Source: a virus | Length of the DNA stretch: 56,561 bases | Strand: one strand, 5' to 3' | IMG/VR virus record: IMGVR_UViG_3300033149_005620 | Span: 1 to 56,561 of that record | Part shown: one piece after another, positions 14,433 to 21,338 of the stretch | How the letters are laid out: every line of letters begins with the position of its first letter | How positions within the stretch are numbered: the first letter of the stretch is position 1 | The notes under the pieces: model-generated | What the model saw: only the letters and a program-made list of their open reading frames with translations | What the model was told of the DNA's origin: nothing | The model's database searches: none | Translations under genes and position numbers: made by a program

Positions 14433-15185
14433 TCAACACTTATCAACGCTGTATACCGCCGATTCCGGGACCGTTTTAAGTTTCTGCTCGCGGATCCGGT
14501 TACCGGTGCGCAGGAATTCCTTTTCGTCGTTGATCAGGTTCATGACCAGTGCGTAGACCTTGTCGGTGTAAGGTATGGGCTCGTTGCACCTGTCCAGGAA
14601 GCAAAAGCTGGTTGATGGATAGTGGCCACGCCACCTCCGGACTCCATCGAGCCTCACAACATCGGGTTTAGCGAGGAATGGCTGTGATCTATGGTAATCA
14701 CCAAAAACGTTGCCGATAATCCAGCTGTGCTTACCTATGACAATCACCCGGTTCGTCCTCCGGTATACCTTCCACTGCTCAAATCCGATGAGATCCCTCA
14801 AAAGCAATTGTGCCTTACATTCGGATTTATACGGAGCCCGTTGCGCTTTCAGTTGCTGCCGTTTGTTCGGCCTTTTCGGTTTCTGAGGTATAGGTGCAAC
14901 GACCGGGCTTGCACAATTGGTCCCCGTATAGGGTGAGTGCACGAACTTGGAACGCTCTGACGGTAGGCCAGGGTAATAGACGCACCCTGCCGCAATAGCT
15001 AGAGCTGTACCAGGGCTGAAGTTAGGAGTTTGCCCCCCTTCAGAAAGTGCTATTGTGCTTCCCGGTAAAAGCCCCGCTCCTTGTGGGCGAGGAGCCTTAA
15101 TATGAGACATAGAATTCTCCGCCCATTTCCGAAATTTACTAGCCAGTACAGCGCTACTTAGTTCGTGGAATAAAAATTCCATCAC
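14433..15185 (-). CDS. conserved phage protein of unknown function
   Basis: Up to 250 residues (GTG at 15185); the ATG at 15110 (MSHIKAPRPQG) is an alternative. The N-terminal third looks disordered (Pro/Gly). The C-terminal half, from ECKAQLLLRDLIGFEQWKVYRRT to TDKVYALVMNLINDEKEFLRTGNRI, resembles a small domain common in environmental phages with unknown role. KAPRPQGAG and KPKRPNKRQQLKAQRAP segments are basic, so nucleic-acid contact is possible. Confidence 0.5.
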   Translation of the reverse strand: MMEFLFHELSSAVLASKFRKWAENSMSHIKAPRPQGAGLLPGSTIALSEGGQTPNFSPGTALAIAAGCVYYPGLPSERSKFVHSPYTGTNCASPVVAPIPQKPKRPNKRQQLKAQRAPYKSECKAQLLLRDLIGFEQWKVYRRTNRVIVIGKHSWIIGNVFGDYHRSQPFLAKPDVVRLDGVRRWRGHYPSTSFCFLDRCNEPIPYTDKVYALVMNLINDEKEFLRTGNRIREQKLKTVPESAVYSVDKC

Positions 15186-15583
15186 CTGTTCCTCCTCTCC
15201 TCGTAAAGTTTTAAGAACGCTCTAAAGCTTTTTACGACCGGGTAGATGTGACCCAGCCTTGAAAAATTCAGCTTCATGGCCTTCTGTGCGGGGGTCAACC
15301 TCCCCCTCTTGGACTTAAGCTCAAAGGCGAGCCACCGGCCGCCCCCAATGGCAATCATTCAATCCGGCCAACCAGGTGTCAGGATCCCCCGGACCCGAGC
15401 GCTCTGCCTGTTTCACTGGCAGGGGTACCCCCGGTCCTTCGCCCACTTCATTATCCTGCCTTGGAGACGCCCCTCCGGTCCGGGTTCCGCTTCCTGGTCT
15501 TCTCTCGTCTCAGCGAACCCCATCTTCCGGTTGTACTCGGCCATATACTCGCTTACCTGCTCCTCTGTCGCCCGCAACCTCAT
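15182..15583 (-). CDS. VRR-NUC nuclease with two in-frame TGA codons
   Basis: One frame of 134 codons from ATG at 15583 (ATGA overlap with the replication gene) to TGA at 15182. The frame is interrupted only by TGA at codon 57 (15413-15415) and codon 75 (15359-15361). The conceptual product has the VRR-NUC nuclease motifs: PGWPD, ELKSKRGRLTPAQKAM and LGHIYPVVKSF, so the D, ExK and Q residues are intact. VRR-NUC enzymes cut branched DNA such as Holliday junctions. Either this is a recent pseudogene or the TGAs are read through (Trp or selenocysteine). Hairpins lie just after both TGAs, e.g. an 8-bp stem at 15331-15352. Confidence 0.7.
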
Positions 15584-16653
15584 GCGTAGGGCACCTCCTT
15601 TGATTTGAGCTGTTCGGATTGTTTTTTCAGCTGCTGCAATCGCTCCTCCTCGCTCATATCCATGCCTTTGGTCGCTTTATCCACCAGTCCAGCTAGATCC
15701 GGGGCGGCCACTGCCCTGAAGCATTTGGCGCACAATCCGGTTTCCAGATCGATCATCACGTTCGTAGCTCCGCAACCTTTACACCGTGAACTCTGTACTG
15801 GCTCCTGGAGGGGCGGACCGCTGGTCGGTTTATTGAACTCCACCCACTTGAGCACCCAGTTCCTCCACGCAGCGATCCAGTCGTTGAATTTACTTTCGAG
15901 CTTTTGGTGGTGAGCTTTAAACTTTTCGAATTGAAAGGGGACCTCCTCTTCGGGCATGTGATATCTTTTCGCATAAGCTTTCATCTCGCTGGTGGGATAG
16001 AAATTCTTTGGGAGTGGCACCTTGACTTTGAAGTGAAATTTCTCTCCCTCGGATTTTTTTGAATTTTTAGGGTGAGGAGGGTCCGCAGGTGCGGCCCTCA
16101 TATTCTCCTTCTCTATCTCCTTCTCCTTCTTTGTCTCTATCTCTATCTCCTTCTCTATCTCTGTCTCTGTCTCTTTTGTCTCCACACTTTGTGGACACTG
16201 TGTTGACACCATGGGGGACAAGGTGTGATACAAAGTGTCCACATCTTGTCTTTTAAGATGCTTCCCTCCGTACCTCCTGAGGGATTCCATCAGTGATTCC
16301 AGCAATGTAAAGGATGAGGGAATAATTTGTGAGACCATAGACAAGATTCCCTGGGCGTGACTTTCGTTTTTTGGAGGGTTCCATTTGAGGTATTTTTTGA
16401 TCAGCACAAATTTTGAGGTCTCGCAGTACTCCAAAAAACCTAATTTTTCAAGGTGTCGACATGATGTGGACACGATGTCCACACTATATCCCAGATCCTC
16501 CGCAATGTAGCTTCTTGGGAGCCGGAAGCAGCCTAAGGAGTTCCCGTGCTCACATGAAAGGAGGTATGCTCCTATCAGCTTGACCTGGTCCGTGAGGTTG
16601 TGGGCTTGAGCCCAGGACCAGTACCTTGTGTGGATTTTTCCGAATTCTCTCAT
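15580..16653 (-). CDS. phage replication initiator-like protein
   Basis: 357 residues. The N-terminus (REFGKIHTRYWSWAQAHNL, GCFRLPRSYIAEDLGYS, CRHLEKLGFLEYC) is a winged-helix region like phage replisome organisers. A charged Glu/Lys/Thr repeat region (residues 160-190) acts as a linker. Then FNDWIAAWRNWVLKW matches the DnaT-like segment, followed by a zinc-finger-like CKGCGATNVMIDLETGLCAKC near residues 292-312. It probably binds the origin and helps load the host helicase. The Glu/Lys linker comes from a purine-rich simple repeat in the DNA. Confidence 0.75.
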   Translation of the reverse strand: MREFGKIHTRYWSWAQAHNLTDQVKLIGAYLLSCEHGNSLGCFRLPRSYIAEDLGYSVDIVSTSCRHLEKLGFLEYCETSKFVLIKKYLKWNPPKNESHAQGILSMVSQIIPSSFTLLESLMESLRRYGGKHLKRQDVDTLYHTLSPMVSTQCPQSVETKETETEIEKEIEIETKKEKEIEKENMRAAPADPPHPKNSKKSEGEKFHFKVKVPLPKNFYPTSEMKAYAKRYHMPEEEVPFQFEKFKAHHQKLESKFNDWIAAWRNWVLKWVEFNKPTSGPPLQEPVQSSRCKGCGATNVMIDLETGLCAKCFRAVAAPDLAGLVDKATKGMDMSEEERLQQLKKQSEQLKSKEVPYA

Positions 16654-16656
16654 GGT

Positions 16657-16929
16657 TTACCCCACTAACTCATAGGCTTTGCGGACGTCCTCTTCGGTTA
16701 GCTTTCCAGCGACTTTACCGGTAGACGCTTTCAAGTACTCTTGTGGCTTGAAACCTCTTATCTTCTTTGGCCAGGGAGAGCCAAAAGGGGCAAAATAAAT
16801 ATCAGCACCCCTCAATGATGTCTTTTTTTTGGTTCCACGTTTCCACGGTGGGTCTGTGAAAATTCCGTCAACGGAATTATCAGGAAGTGATTTCAAAAAC
16901 TCTATCCCGTCTCTCAGTTGATATACCAA
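16657..16929 (-). pseudogene. truncated DNA adenine methyltransferase remnant
   Basis: 90 residues from a TTG at 16929. The first 30 (GIEFLKSLPDNSVDGIFTDPPW) match the DPPW catalytic region of N6-adenine methyltransferases, but the SAM-binding and target-recognition parts are missing. The rest (FGSPWPKKIRGFKPQEYLKAS) is unrelated to the family as far as I can see. Normal length would be 200 or more. It may be a deletion remnant, or a short protein that has kept one motif. It is the first gene of the minus-strand block. Confidence 0.5.
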
Positions 16930-16967
16930 CCCTAACCTCTAACGGCTTGGTTTTTCGCTTGCATTTT

Positions 16968-16980
16968 ATGCCCTGGGCAT
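16968..16980. promoter_or_regulatory. perfect dyad between divergent genes
   Basis: ATGCCCTGGGCAT is a 13-base perfect inverted repeat in the 233-base region (16930-17162) between the divergently oriented minus- and plus-strand blocks. The region is AT-rich and holds no gene that I can see. It is an operator candidate. Confidence 0.35.
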
Positions 16981-17121
16981 ATTATTAAACTCTTCAAGAG
17001 CTTAACCTTCCCGCCAACCCTCAATACGGGGGCTTCAATGCTGACGTCTATTCAAAAATTCTCCTACTACGTCCACCTGTTTTTCCCTGTTGTTTTTAGT
17101 TCCGATATTATGGTATTCAGA

Positions 17122-17138
17122 GTTTAAACCCTTTAAAC
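17122..17138. promoter_or_regulatory. 17-bp inverted repeat upstream of secreted-protein gene
   Basis: GTTTAAACCCTTTAAAC has perfect 7-base arms around CCC and lies 25 bases before the ATG at 17163. The position, between promoter region and ribosome binding site, suits an operator. Confidence 0.35.
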
Positions 17139-17162
17139 ACCTTTAAAAGCAGGAGGCCGCTC

Positions 17163-17483
17163 ATGAAAAAGCTTATTGTTTTTGCTGCTTTACTTTTTGT
17201 TCTGTTCTGGCCATTGTATGCTGGAGCAGGCCAAACCTGGGTCAGAGGCTATTACCGTAGCGACGGAACCTATGTTCAAGGGCATTGGCGGACTACCCCT
17301 GACTCAACTCGGATGAATAACTACTCATACCCAGGGAACTACAACCCGAATACCGGGCGGGTAACGCCCTACTCAAACAACCCAAGAAGGCTATTCCCAT
17401 CAAACCCGAGCCCATATAATGATAGCTTATTAGGACTCCCTGGTTCGAGGCGTGGTTCAGGCTACCGTAATTATGGGCGCTGA
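17163..17483 (+). CDS. secreted protein with GYYRSDGTYV motif
   Basis: 106 residues, ATG at 17163 with AGGAGG upstream. Signal peptide MKKLIVFAALLFVLFWPLYAG with probable cleavage near AGA-GQ. The mature part WVRGYYRSDGTYVQGHWRTTPDS...NNYSYPGNYNPNTGRVTPY belongs to a family of small secreted proteins widespread in Gram-negative bacteria, function unknown. Isolated on the plus strand with its own upstream dyad, it looks like a cargo (moron) gene possibly expressed from the prophage. Confidence 0.75.
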   Translation: MKKLIVFAALLFVLFWPLYAGAGQTWVRGYYRSDGTYVQGHWRTTPDSTRMNNYSYPGNYNPNTGRVTPYSNNPRRLFPSNPSPYNDSLLGLPGSRRGSGYRNYGR

Positions 17484-17636
17484 TGCCCGTCAGATTATAT
17501 TGCAAGGTAGTACTCATTCACTGTCGTTTCATAGAATAGTCCATTGTTGCTGTTTCTGGCAGATTTCCCTTTGGTCAACTTTAATAACTTCATGTTATCC
17601 TTGATATTTTCTGTAAAATAATTTTTTCATTATTTT

Positions 17637-17843
17637 TTAATAAGACTCATCCTCAGGTTCCTGGCATACTTTTTCCCAAAAGTCCGGGGAGTCCATCGTG
17701 GCCAGGATGTGTTTGCGGATCGCCTCACAAACAAAATCGCTGCGAGACCTGAACACCTTGTTCCTGGCAGCATCAAGCTGCTCGATCAGCCATCCCGGCA
17801 TGCTGACGGAGATCGTCTCCCGGGCCTCATTGTTGTGAGCCAT
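17637..17843 (-). CDS. ribbon-helix-helix regulator (CopG/Arc-like)
   Basis: 68 residues, ATG at 17843 with CAGGAGG upstream. ETISVSMPGWLIEQLDAARNK...RSRSDFVCEAIRKHI is the classic RHH pattern: beta-strand, then two helices with the RS.F turn. It dimerises and contacts operators through the strand. It lies in the regulator cluster, so it may control phage gene expression. No toxin partner is next to it. Confidence 0.78.
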   Translation of the reverse strand: MAHNNEARETISVSMPGWLIEQLDAARNKVFRSRSDFVCEAIRKHILATMDSPDFWEKVCQEPEDESY

Positions 17844-17877
17844 GAAAGGCCTCCTGTAGGGTTTTCATGGTGCGAGA

Positions 17878-17955
17878 GGCAGAGGATAGCGCAATAGGGG
17901 GTTGGGGGCCTACCGCTGCCTATTCCTCTGCCACCACACAGGGGGCTGCGCCCCC
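17878..17955 (-). other. two strong hairpins between regulator genes
   Basis: GGCAGAGGATAG (17878-17889) pairs with CTATTCCTCTGCC (17920-17932) with one bulge, and GGGGGC/GCCCCC forms a second hairpin at 17941-17955. No U-tract follows. They sit in the 126-base gap between the HTH and RHH genes and may stabilise or separate their transcripts. Confidence 0.4.
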
Positions 17956-17969
17956 GCCTATTTCGTGCT

Positions 17970-18239
17970 TCATTCTGCCCAGGGGTTAAACCCGAGGGCA
18001 TCTCTAATCTTGTCTTTCACCCGGGCGGACACAGGCCTCCCCTTCAGTGCGCGAAGCACCGAGGTATGGCTCAACCCCAGGTCTGACGCGAAATTTCTTA
18101 TTGATTTCCATTGGAACCTGATGATAAGAGTAAGAATTGTTTCCAGTGGAACTTTAGGCGACTCCAGTGAGCGCAAGAACCTGAAAACCTTGAGGTTTTG
18201 GCTGTTTTTCTCTGTCATGGGACTTAGGTGGCGTTTCAT
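17970..18239 (-). CDS. helix-turn-helix regulator
   Basis: 89 residues from ATG at 18239, which has GGAGAAGGG upstream; a longer frame to 18422 overlaps the opposite-strand gene and is rejected. MEANINGFUL segment: RFQWKSIRNFASDLGLSHTS followed by VLRALKGRPVSARVKDKIRDAL, a Cro/CI-like HTH in which SHTSVLRALKG is the recognition region. Divergent from the gene at 18282 with a 42-base gap, it may regulate both. Role in the lysis-lysogeny choice is possible. Confidence 0.65.
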   Translation of the reverse strand: MKRHLSPMTEKNSQNLKVFRFLRSLESPKVPLETILTLIIRFQWKSIRNFASDLGLSHTSVLRALKGRPVSARVKDKIRDALGFNPWAE

Positions 18240-18281
18240 AGCAACCCTTCTCCAGGCCCGTAGCCAGCGAAGGAGGATGTC

Positions 18282-18575
18282 ATGAGCCACAAGCTCAAGA
18301 TATACACGGTTATTCTTGATGAACGCATCGCCCGGTATCCGTACCTTGCAAGTGATCTGGCTGAAAAGGCCACAGACGAAAGGGGCAATCCCGTTTACTA
18401 CATGACCTGCACTGAAATCCACGAAGGAGGGACCTACTTCTCGGCAACGGTTTCGAAGCCTCCCAGCGGAGAGCCGCGACGTGTCCTTCTAGATCACTCA
18501 TTCGTTGTTGCAGTGCTTGAAGCGGTGAACCTCCGTAACCAACCCGGGTTCGCCCCAGAGGAATCCCCCGCATGA
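18282..18575 (+). CDS. hypothetical protein
   Basis: 97 residues, ATG at 18282 with AAGGAGGATGTC upstream. Sequence begins MSHKLKIYTVILDERIARYP and has ERGNPVYYMTCTEIHEGG. No motif recognised; the composition suggests a small alpha/beta fold. The stop lies 41 bases before the start of the membrane-protein gene downstream. Confidence 0.55.
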   Translation: MSHKLKIYTVILDERIARYPYLASDLAEKATDERGNPVYYMTCTEIHEGGTYFSATVSKPPSGEPRRVLLDHSFVVAVLEAVNLRNQPGFAPEESPA

Positions 18576-18616
18576 TTGTTATGCCGTTCATAGATGACCG
18601 AATAGGAGGCATGGCC

Positions 18617-19024
18617 ATGTCCGAGACAAAATCGCACCTGAATCTTTGCCTTGTTGCCTGCTGGAGTTTGGTCTGGTCAGCGACGATCCTTTCAAGGGGA
18701 CCAAAAGACCTCAGCCTCCTCTACTACATTGTATATTCTCGCCAGTTGCCCCTCAGGCCATTGATTTCTATACCCGTATACGTTTTTGGCGTTTGGCTCC
18801 TGGGTTGTGGTTCAATACTTCTCATCAGCAAAGCTATGACAGCGTTAACGCCTGAAAGATGGAGAGAAAACCGCGTCACCATTATTACCTGCGTTTTATT
18901 GGCCCTGTGGGCTTTTTACGCCCTGATGATTCTTGAGGACTCCGAGTTATGGGCATTCGGCACTTTTTTTATTGGTGTCCCCTTTCTGCTCATCTACATG
19001 TTCATCAAGAGCAGGAAAAAGTAA
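18617..19024 (+). CDS. integral membrane protein, four helices
   Basis: 135 residues from ATG at 18617, seven bases after AGGAGG; an ATG at 18611 is too close to that site and one at 18572 lacks it. Four hydrophobic segments: LCLVACWSLVWSATIL, RPLISIPVYVFGVWLLGCGS, VTIITCVLLALWAFYALMIL and FGTFFIGVPFLLIYMFI. The last 78 bases overlap the opposite-strand regulator gene. Function unknown; small membrane proteins beside repressors are sometimes exclusion proteins (inference). Confidence 0.6.
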   Translation: MSETKSHLNLCLVACWSLVWSATILSRGPKDLSLLYYIVYSRQLPLRPLISIPVYVFGVWLLGCGSILLISKAMTALTPERWRENRVTIITCVLLALWAFYALMILEDSELWAFGTFFIGVPFLLIYMFIKSRKK

Positions 19025-19198
19025 TTCCATGACCGTCACCTCGCCATTGGTGGCTTCCTGGATCTTAAGGGCAAGCTCAGGAGAGGGGCGACGGGCACCA
19101 CGCAGGATGAGGCTAACAGCAGATTTCGAAATCGATAGCTGTTTTGCAAAGCCTGCTTGACTAAGTTTATATTTCTCTAAATAGTCTTTTATCCGCAT
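18947..19198 (-). CDS. Cro/CI-type repressor
   Basis: 83 residues. DYLEKYKLSQAGFAKQLSISKSAVSLILRGARRPSPELALKIQEAT is a clear HTH_3 domain (recognition helix KSAVSLILRG), followed by a short acidic tail, so it is a small repressor without an auto-cleavage domain. The ATG at 19198 is six bases after the -10 of a strong promoter (19205-19233), predicting a leaderless mRNA as for lambda cI. It is divergent from the HTH gene at 19215, forming a likely genetic switch. Confidence 0.8.
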   Translation of the reverse strand: MRIKDYLEKYKLSQAGFAKQLSISKSAVSLILRGARRPSPELALKIQEATNGEVTVMELLFPALDEHVDEQKGDTNKKSAECP

Positions 19199-19204
19199 AG
19201 GAAA

Positions 19205-19233
19205 TGTATATCAAATGATTTACGACCCGTCAA
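19205..19233 (-). promoter_or_regulatory. promoter for repressor gene (leaderless)
   Basis: On the minus strand TTGACG (19228-19233), a 17-base spacer and TATACA (19205-19210) lie so that transcription would begin at about the A of the ATG at 19198. No ribosome binding site is present or needed. It overlaps the first codons of the divergent gene, so occupancy would affect both. Confidence 0.7.
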
Positions 19234-19778
19234 CGGTTTTATTGCTCCCCGGTAAGGAGTTTACTTGCCTTTTGAAGTCGTTCATGAAGACAAAGAAAAT
19301 CTCTTATAACGAATTGGCGCAGAGAATGGGGAAAACAAAGTCAGCCGTCCATAATAATCTGAAAGGCAATCCCAAAACACCCACCCGCGAAAAACTCCTT
19401 CAGGCATTAGGCGAAAAGGATGTCTTGCAGTATTATTTTAATAGCGTCCCGTCTTCACCAAAAAATGGAATAGAGATTGAGGCCAGAGATCTTGCCGTTA
19501 TCCAGGCAATGGCTGACGTAAAAGAAATCATGGAGTCGCGAAATGAGATTATCATCGCTGCCTTGCGGGCAAACATAGCAGCCTTTAAGGCAGCCGTCCG
19601 AGCTGAGGCAAGGTTGAAACAGAGCGAAGAGAAATGGAAGCATACCGAAACGAACCTAAAGCAAGAGATAGATAGGCTAGAAAAAAAAGTGCGATATCTG
19701 GAGCAGTTGGCCGGCCCCCAGCAAGAGTCCTCTACCGGAAAGGCAGATGGCATCGGTACGCAGAAAAAGAGAGTGTAA
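19215..19778 (+). CDS. HTH regulator with coiled-coil tail
   Basis: 187 residues. An HTH lies at residues 24-70 (KISYNELAQRMGKTKSAVHNNLKG), then a long coiled coil at residues 130-170 (EKWKHTETNLKQEIDRLEKK). The start is uncertain: ATG at 19215 or ATG at 19284 (MKTKKISYNE). It is divergently paired with the repressor at 18947-19198, 16 bases apart, and is probably the opposing regulator of the switch. The coiled coil suggests dimer or higher oligomer binding. Confidence 0.65.
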   Translation: MIYDPSTVLLLPGKEFTCLLKSFMKTKKISYNELAQRMGKTKSAVHNNLKGNPKTPTREKLLQALGEKDVLQYYFNSVPSSPKNGIEIEARDLAVIQAMADVKEIMESRNEIIIAALRANIAAFKAAVRAEARLKQSEEKWKHTETNLKQEIDRLEKKVRYLEQLAGPQQESSTGKADGIGTQKKRV

Positions 19779-19847
19779 TATACTTTGAATTTAGTTGAAG
19801 AAAGAATTGATTTTGGCTTGCAAAACTTGATGAAACTAGGAGGGGCT

Positions 19848-20162
19848 ATGGAAAACCATGAAAGCGGAATGATTTTCAATATCCTGATCAAAGAAGACGA
19901 TGGCATGTTTGTCGCTCACTGTCTGGAGCTCGATATCGTTGCCACCGCGGAGAGTGTCGAACAAGCCCAGAAAGACATAATTGCCCTCATATGCGCTCAG
20001 GTCGACTACGCATTCAGCAACGATAATCTTGAGAACCTTTACTGTCCCGCCCCCGCAGAAGTATGGCAAGAGTTTTGGAGTGCAGAAAACAGCGGGGGAA
20101 GAGATATAAGATTGAAAATACCTTCAAAGCCTGAGCCTGAAATTTCTCTTGATTTTTGTTAG
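19848..20162 (+). CDS. HicB-like protein
   Basis: 104 residues from ATG at 19848, behind an AGGAGGGG site. IFNILIKEDDGMFVAHCLELDIVATAESVEQAQKDIIALI is the HicB fold core (pseudo-RNase H, E.DG.FVA.C.ELD). No HicA toxin gene is adjacent, so it is an orphan. It may act as an RNA- or DNA-binding regulator, or neutralise a host HicA-type toxin; either is inference. Confidence 0.65.
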   Translation: MENHESGMIFNILIKEDDGMFVAHCLELDIVATAESVEQAQKDIIALICAQVDYAFSNDNLENLYCPAPAEVWQEFWSAENSGGRDIRLKIPSKPEPEISLDFC

Positions 20163-20212
20163 AAAATGACGATATTATTTACGTGTGTTAAAAGCTGCTT
20201 TGAGTAAAAAGT

Positions 20213-20276
20213 GCCCCTTGTGACGCTTCGGGAAATTAAGAAATAGCTCGGAGCCGACCAAGGGGCTTTGCTTTTT
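20213..20276 (+). terminator. long hairpin with tandem G-A internal loop and U-tract
   Basis: GCCCCTTG pairs with CAAGGGGC and, inside, GCTTCGGG pairs with CTCGGAGC. The symmetric 4x4 internal loop TGAC/CGAC can form tandem G-A pairs. The hairpin (20213-20266) is followed by TTTGCTTTTT, so it can terminate transcription after the HicB-like gene. The ordered internal loop is unusual for a plain terminator, and a protein- or ligand-binding RNA is possible. Confidence 0.65.
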
Positions 20277-20287
20277 GTGGAGGAGTC

Positions 20288-20920
20288 ATGCGGAGAGTTG
20301 TATTCATGATTGATGGTTGGTTCATGCGTAAAAGGATATATAAGCTCAAAACATTTTACTATTCAGGCCCTGAGATCCGCAAATACTGCTTAAAGCATTT
20401 GCGGGAGAACGATTATCTATACCGTATCTTCTATTATGATACCGCCCCTTTAGAGAAAAAGGGGCATAACCCCATATCAAAAAAAGCCATCGATTTCAGT
20501 CAGACCGCCGTAGCCAAAGCCCAGAGTAAGTTATTCGAATCCATAAAAACCACGCCTAACTTTGCCCTTCGCCTTGGTAAGGCGGTTTGGAAAAACAATG
20601 AATGGATACTGGCTCCAGATAAACTCAAATCACTGATAAGCAAAAATCTATCTGTTGATGATCTTTCTGAGCACGATGTTCGCCCCCTTATTGAGCAAAA
20701 GGCCGTTGATATGAGGATCGGCCTTGATATAGCCCTCATAGCGATAAAAAGAATAGCTGATTTATTGATCATTATCACCGGGGATGCAGATATTGTCCCT
20801 GCTTTGAAGTTTGCGAGACGTGAAGGCATGCAGGTTTGCCTTGATCCGCTACGCAATCCTATTCAACCGGAGCTGGAAGAACACGTGGATTTCATAGATA
20901 CAAAGATTCCCAAATTATAG
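20288..20920 (+). CDS. NYN-domain protein (LabA/DUF88-like ribonuclease)
   Basis: 210 residues, ATG at 20288 after GGAGGAGTC. The N-terminus VVFMIDGWFMRKR carries the first Asp of the NYN/PIN-like active site. QKAVDMRIGLDIALIAIKR and LLIIITGDADIVPALKFARREG carry the remaining acidic residues (VDxxxxxD and GDxD). NYN proteins are metal-dependent RNases of the PIN superfamily. In a phage it could process RNA or act in prophage-borne defence; location in the immunity region fits either. Isolated between two promoters/terminators, it is probably its own transcription unit. Confidence 0.8.
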   Translation: MRRVVFMIDGWFMRKRIYKLKTFYYSGPEIRKYCLKHLRENDYLYRIFYYDTAPLEKKGHNPISKKAIDFSQTAVAKAQSKLFESIKTTPNFALRLGKAVWKNNEWILAPDKLKSLISKNLSVDDLSEHDVRPLIEQKAVDMRIGLDIALIAIKRIADLLIIITGDADIVPALKFARREGMQVCLDPLRNPIQPELEEHVDFIDTKIPKL

Positions 20921-21045
20921 GCCATTCATTCCTCCCTCATAATACCCGCTAGAGCTTTCCACCGAGATAACTAACCCTTGCCAATCATCTCTCCACCAGT
21001 GGCACTTGAGTGTAGGTTTTTATTGCCGAATCATATCTTTTTTAG

Positions 21046-21074
21046 TTGACAAGTTGTAAATCTTTTAATATACT
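21046..21074 (+). promoter_or_regulatory. main early promoter (near leaderless)
   Basis: TTGACA (21046-21051), 17 bases, TATACT (21069-21074): one of the two best sigma-70-type promoters here. Expected start of RNA is near 21081, three bases before the ATG at 21084, so the first gene would be translated from an essentially leaderless mRNA. It drives the recombination operon to about 33.9 kb. Confidence 0.78.
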
Positions 21075-21083
21075 TCCCCAATC

Positions 21084-21338
21084 ATGACCACCAAAATCGT
21101 CATAGTCAAGCAGCATCTCTACGAAACCATCAAGGCCGATTTTAGGCGCCAGGGCTGGGAGTTCTGCTCCGCGGTGTTTAAGGGAGGCCTGGTCACGCTT
21201 GAGTTTAGCCTAACCCCGCCACGCCCCGCCAAGCCACGGCATGCCCTGCCAAGCTGGGCCACGTTGGGCCAAGCCTCGCCATGCCATGGAAACCAAAAAA
21301 CCAGTAAGGAGGACAGCAGATGTATGAAATCGAAGTAA
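21084..21338 (+). CDS. small protein / leader ORF ending in pentamer array
   Basis: 84 residues. The first 43 (MTTKIVIVKQHLYETIKADF, RRQGWEFCSAVFKGG) look like a genuine small protein; the remainder is translation of a repeated pentamer array (21215-21289) and is Pro/Ala-rich without protein character. It overlaps the next gene by 19 bases. Being first and leaderless in the early operon, it may serve as a leader ORF, carrying ribosomes over the array to the next start. Confidence 0.5.
   Translation: MTTKIVIVKQHLYETIKADFRRQGWEFCSAVFKGGLVTLEFSLTPPRPAKPRHALPSWATLGQASPCHGNQKTSKEDSRCMKSK
21215..21289 (+). repeat. pentamer array 1 (15 units, CNNGC consensus)
   Basis: Fifteen consecutive 5-base units with consensus CNNGC, such as CACGC, CAAGC and CATGC, equivalent to GCCAN in another register. 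It ends 30 bases before the ATG of the RAMP-like gene. Units are degenerate, not identical, so slippage or phase variation is unlikely and conserved 5-base periodicity suggests selection for repeated binding sites on DNA or RNA. Confidence 0.75.

Noticed and set aside
15182-15583. Genome-wide reassignment of TGA to a sense codon
   Set aside because: Many genes end with TGA in ATGA or TGATG overlaps with the next start (e.g. 15580, 25380, 50830), so TGA is a normal stop.
17970-18422. Longer regulator frame from 18422
   Set aside because: It would overlap the opposite-strand gene at 18282; ATG at 18239 has a ribosome binding site.
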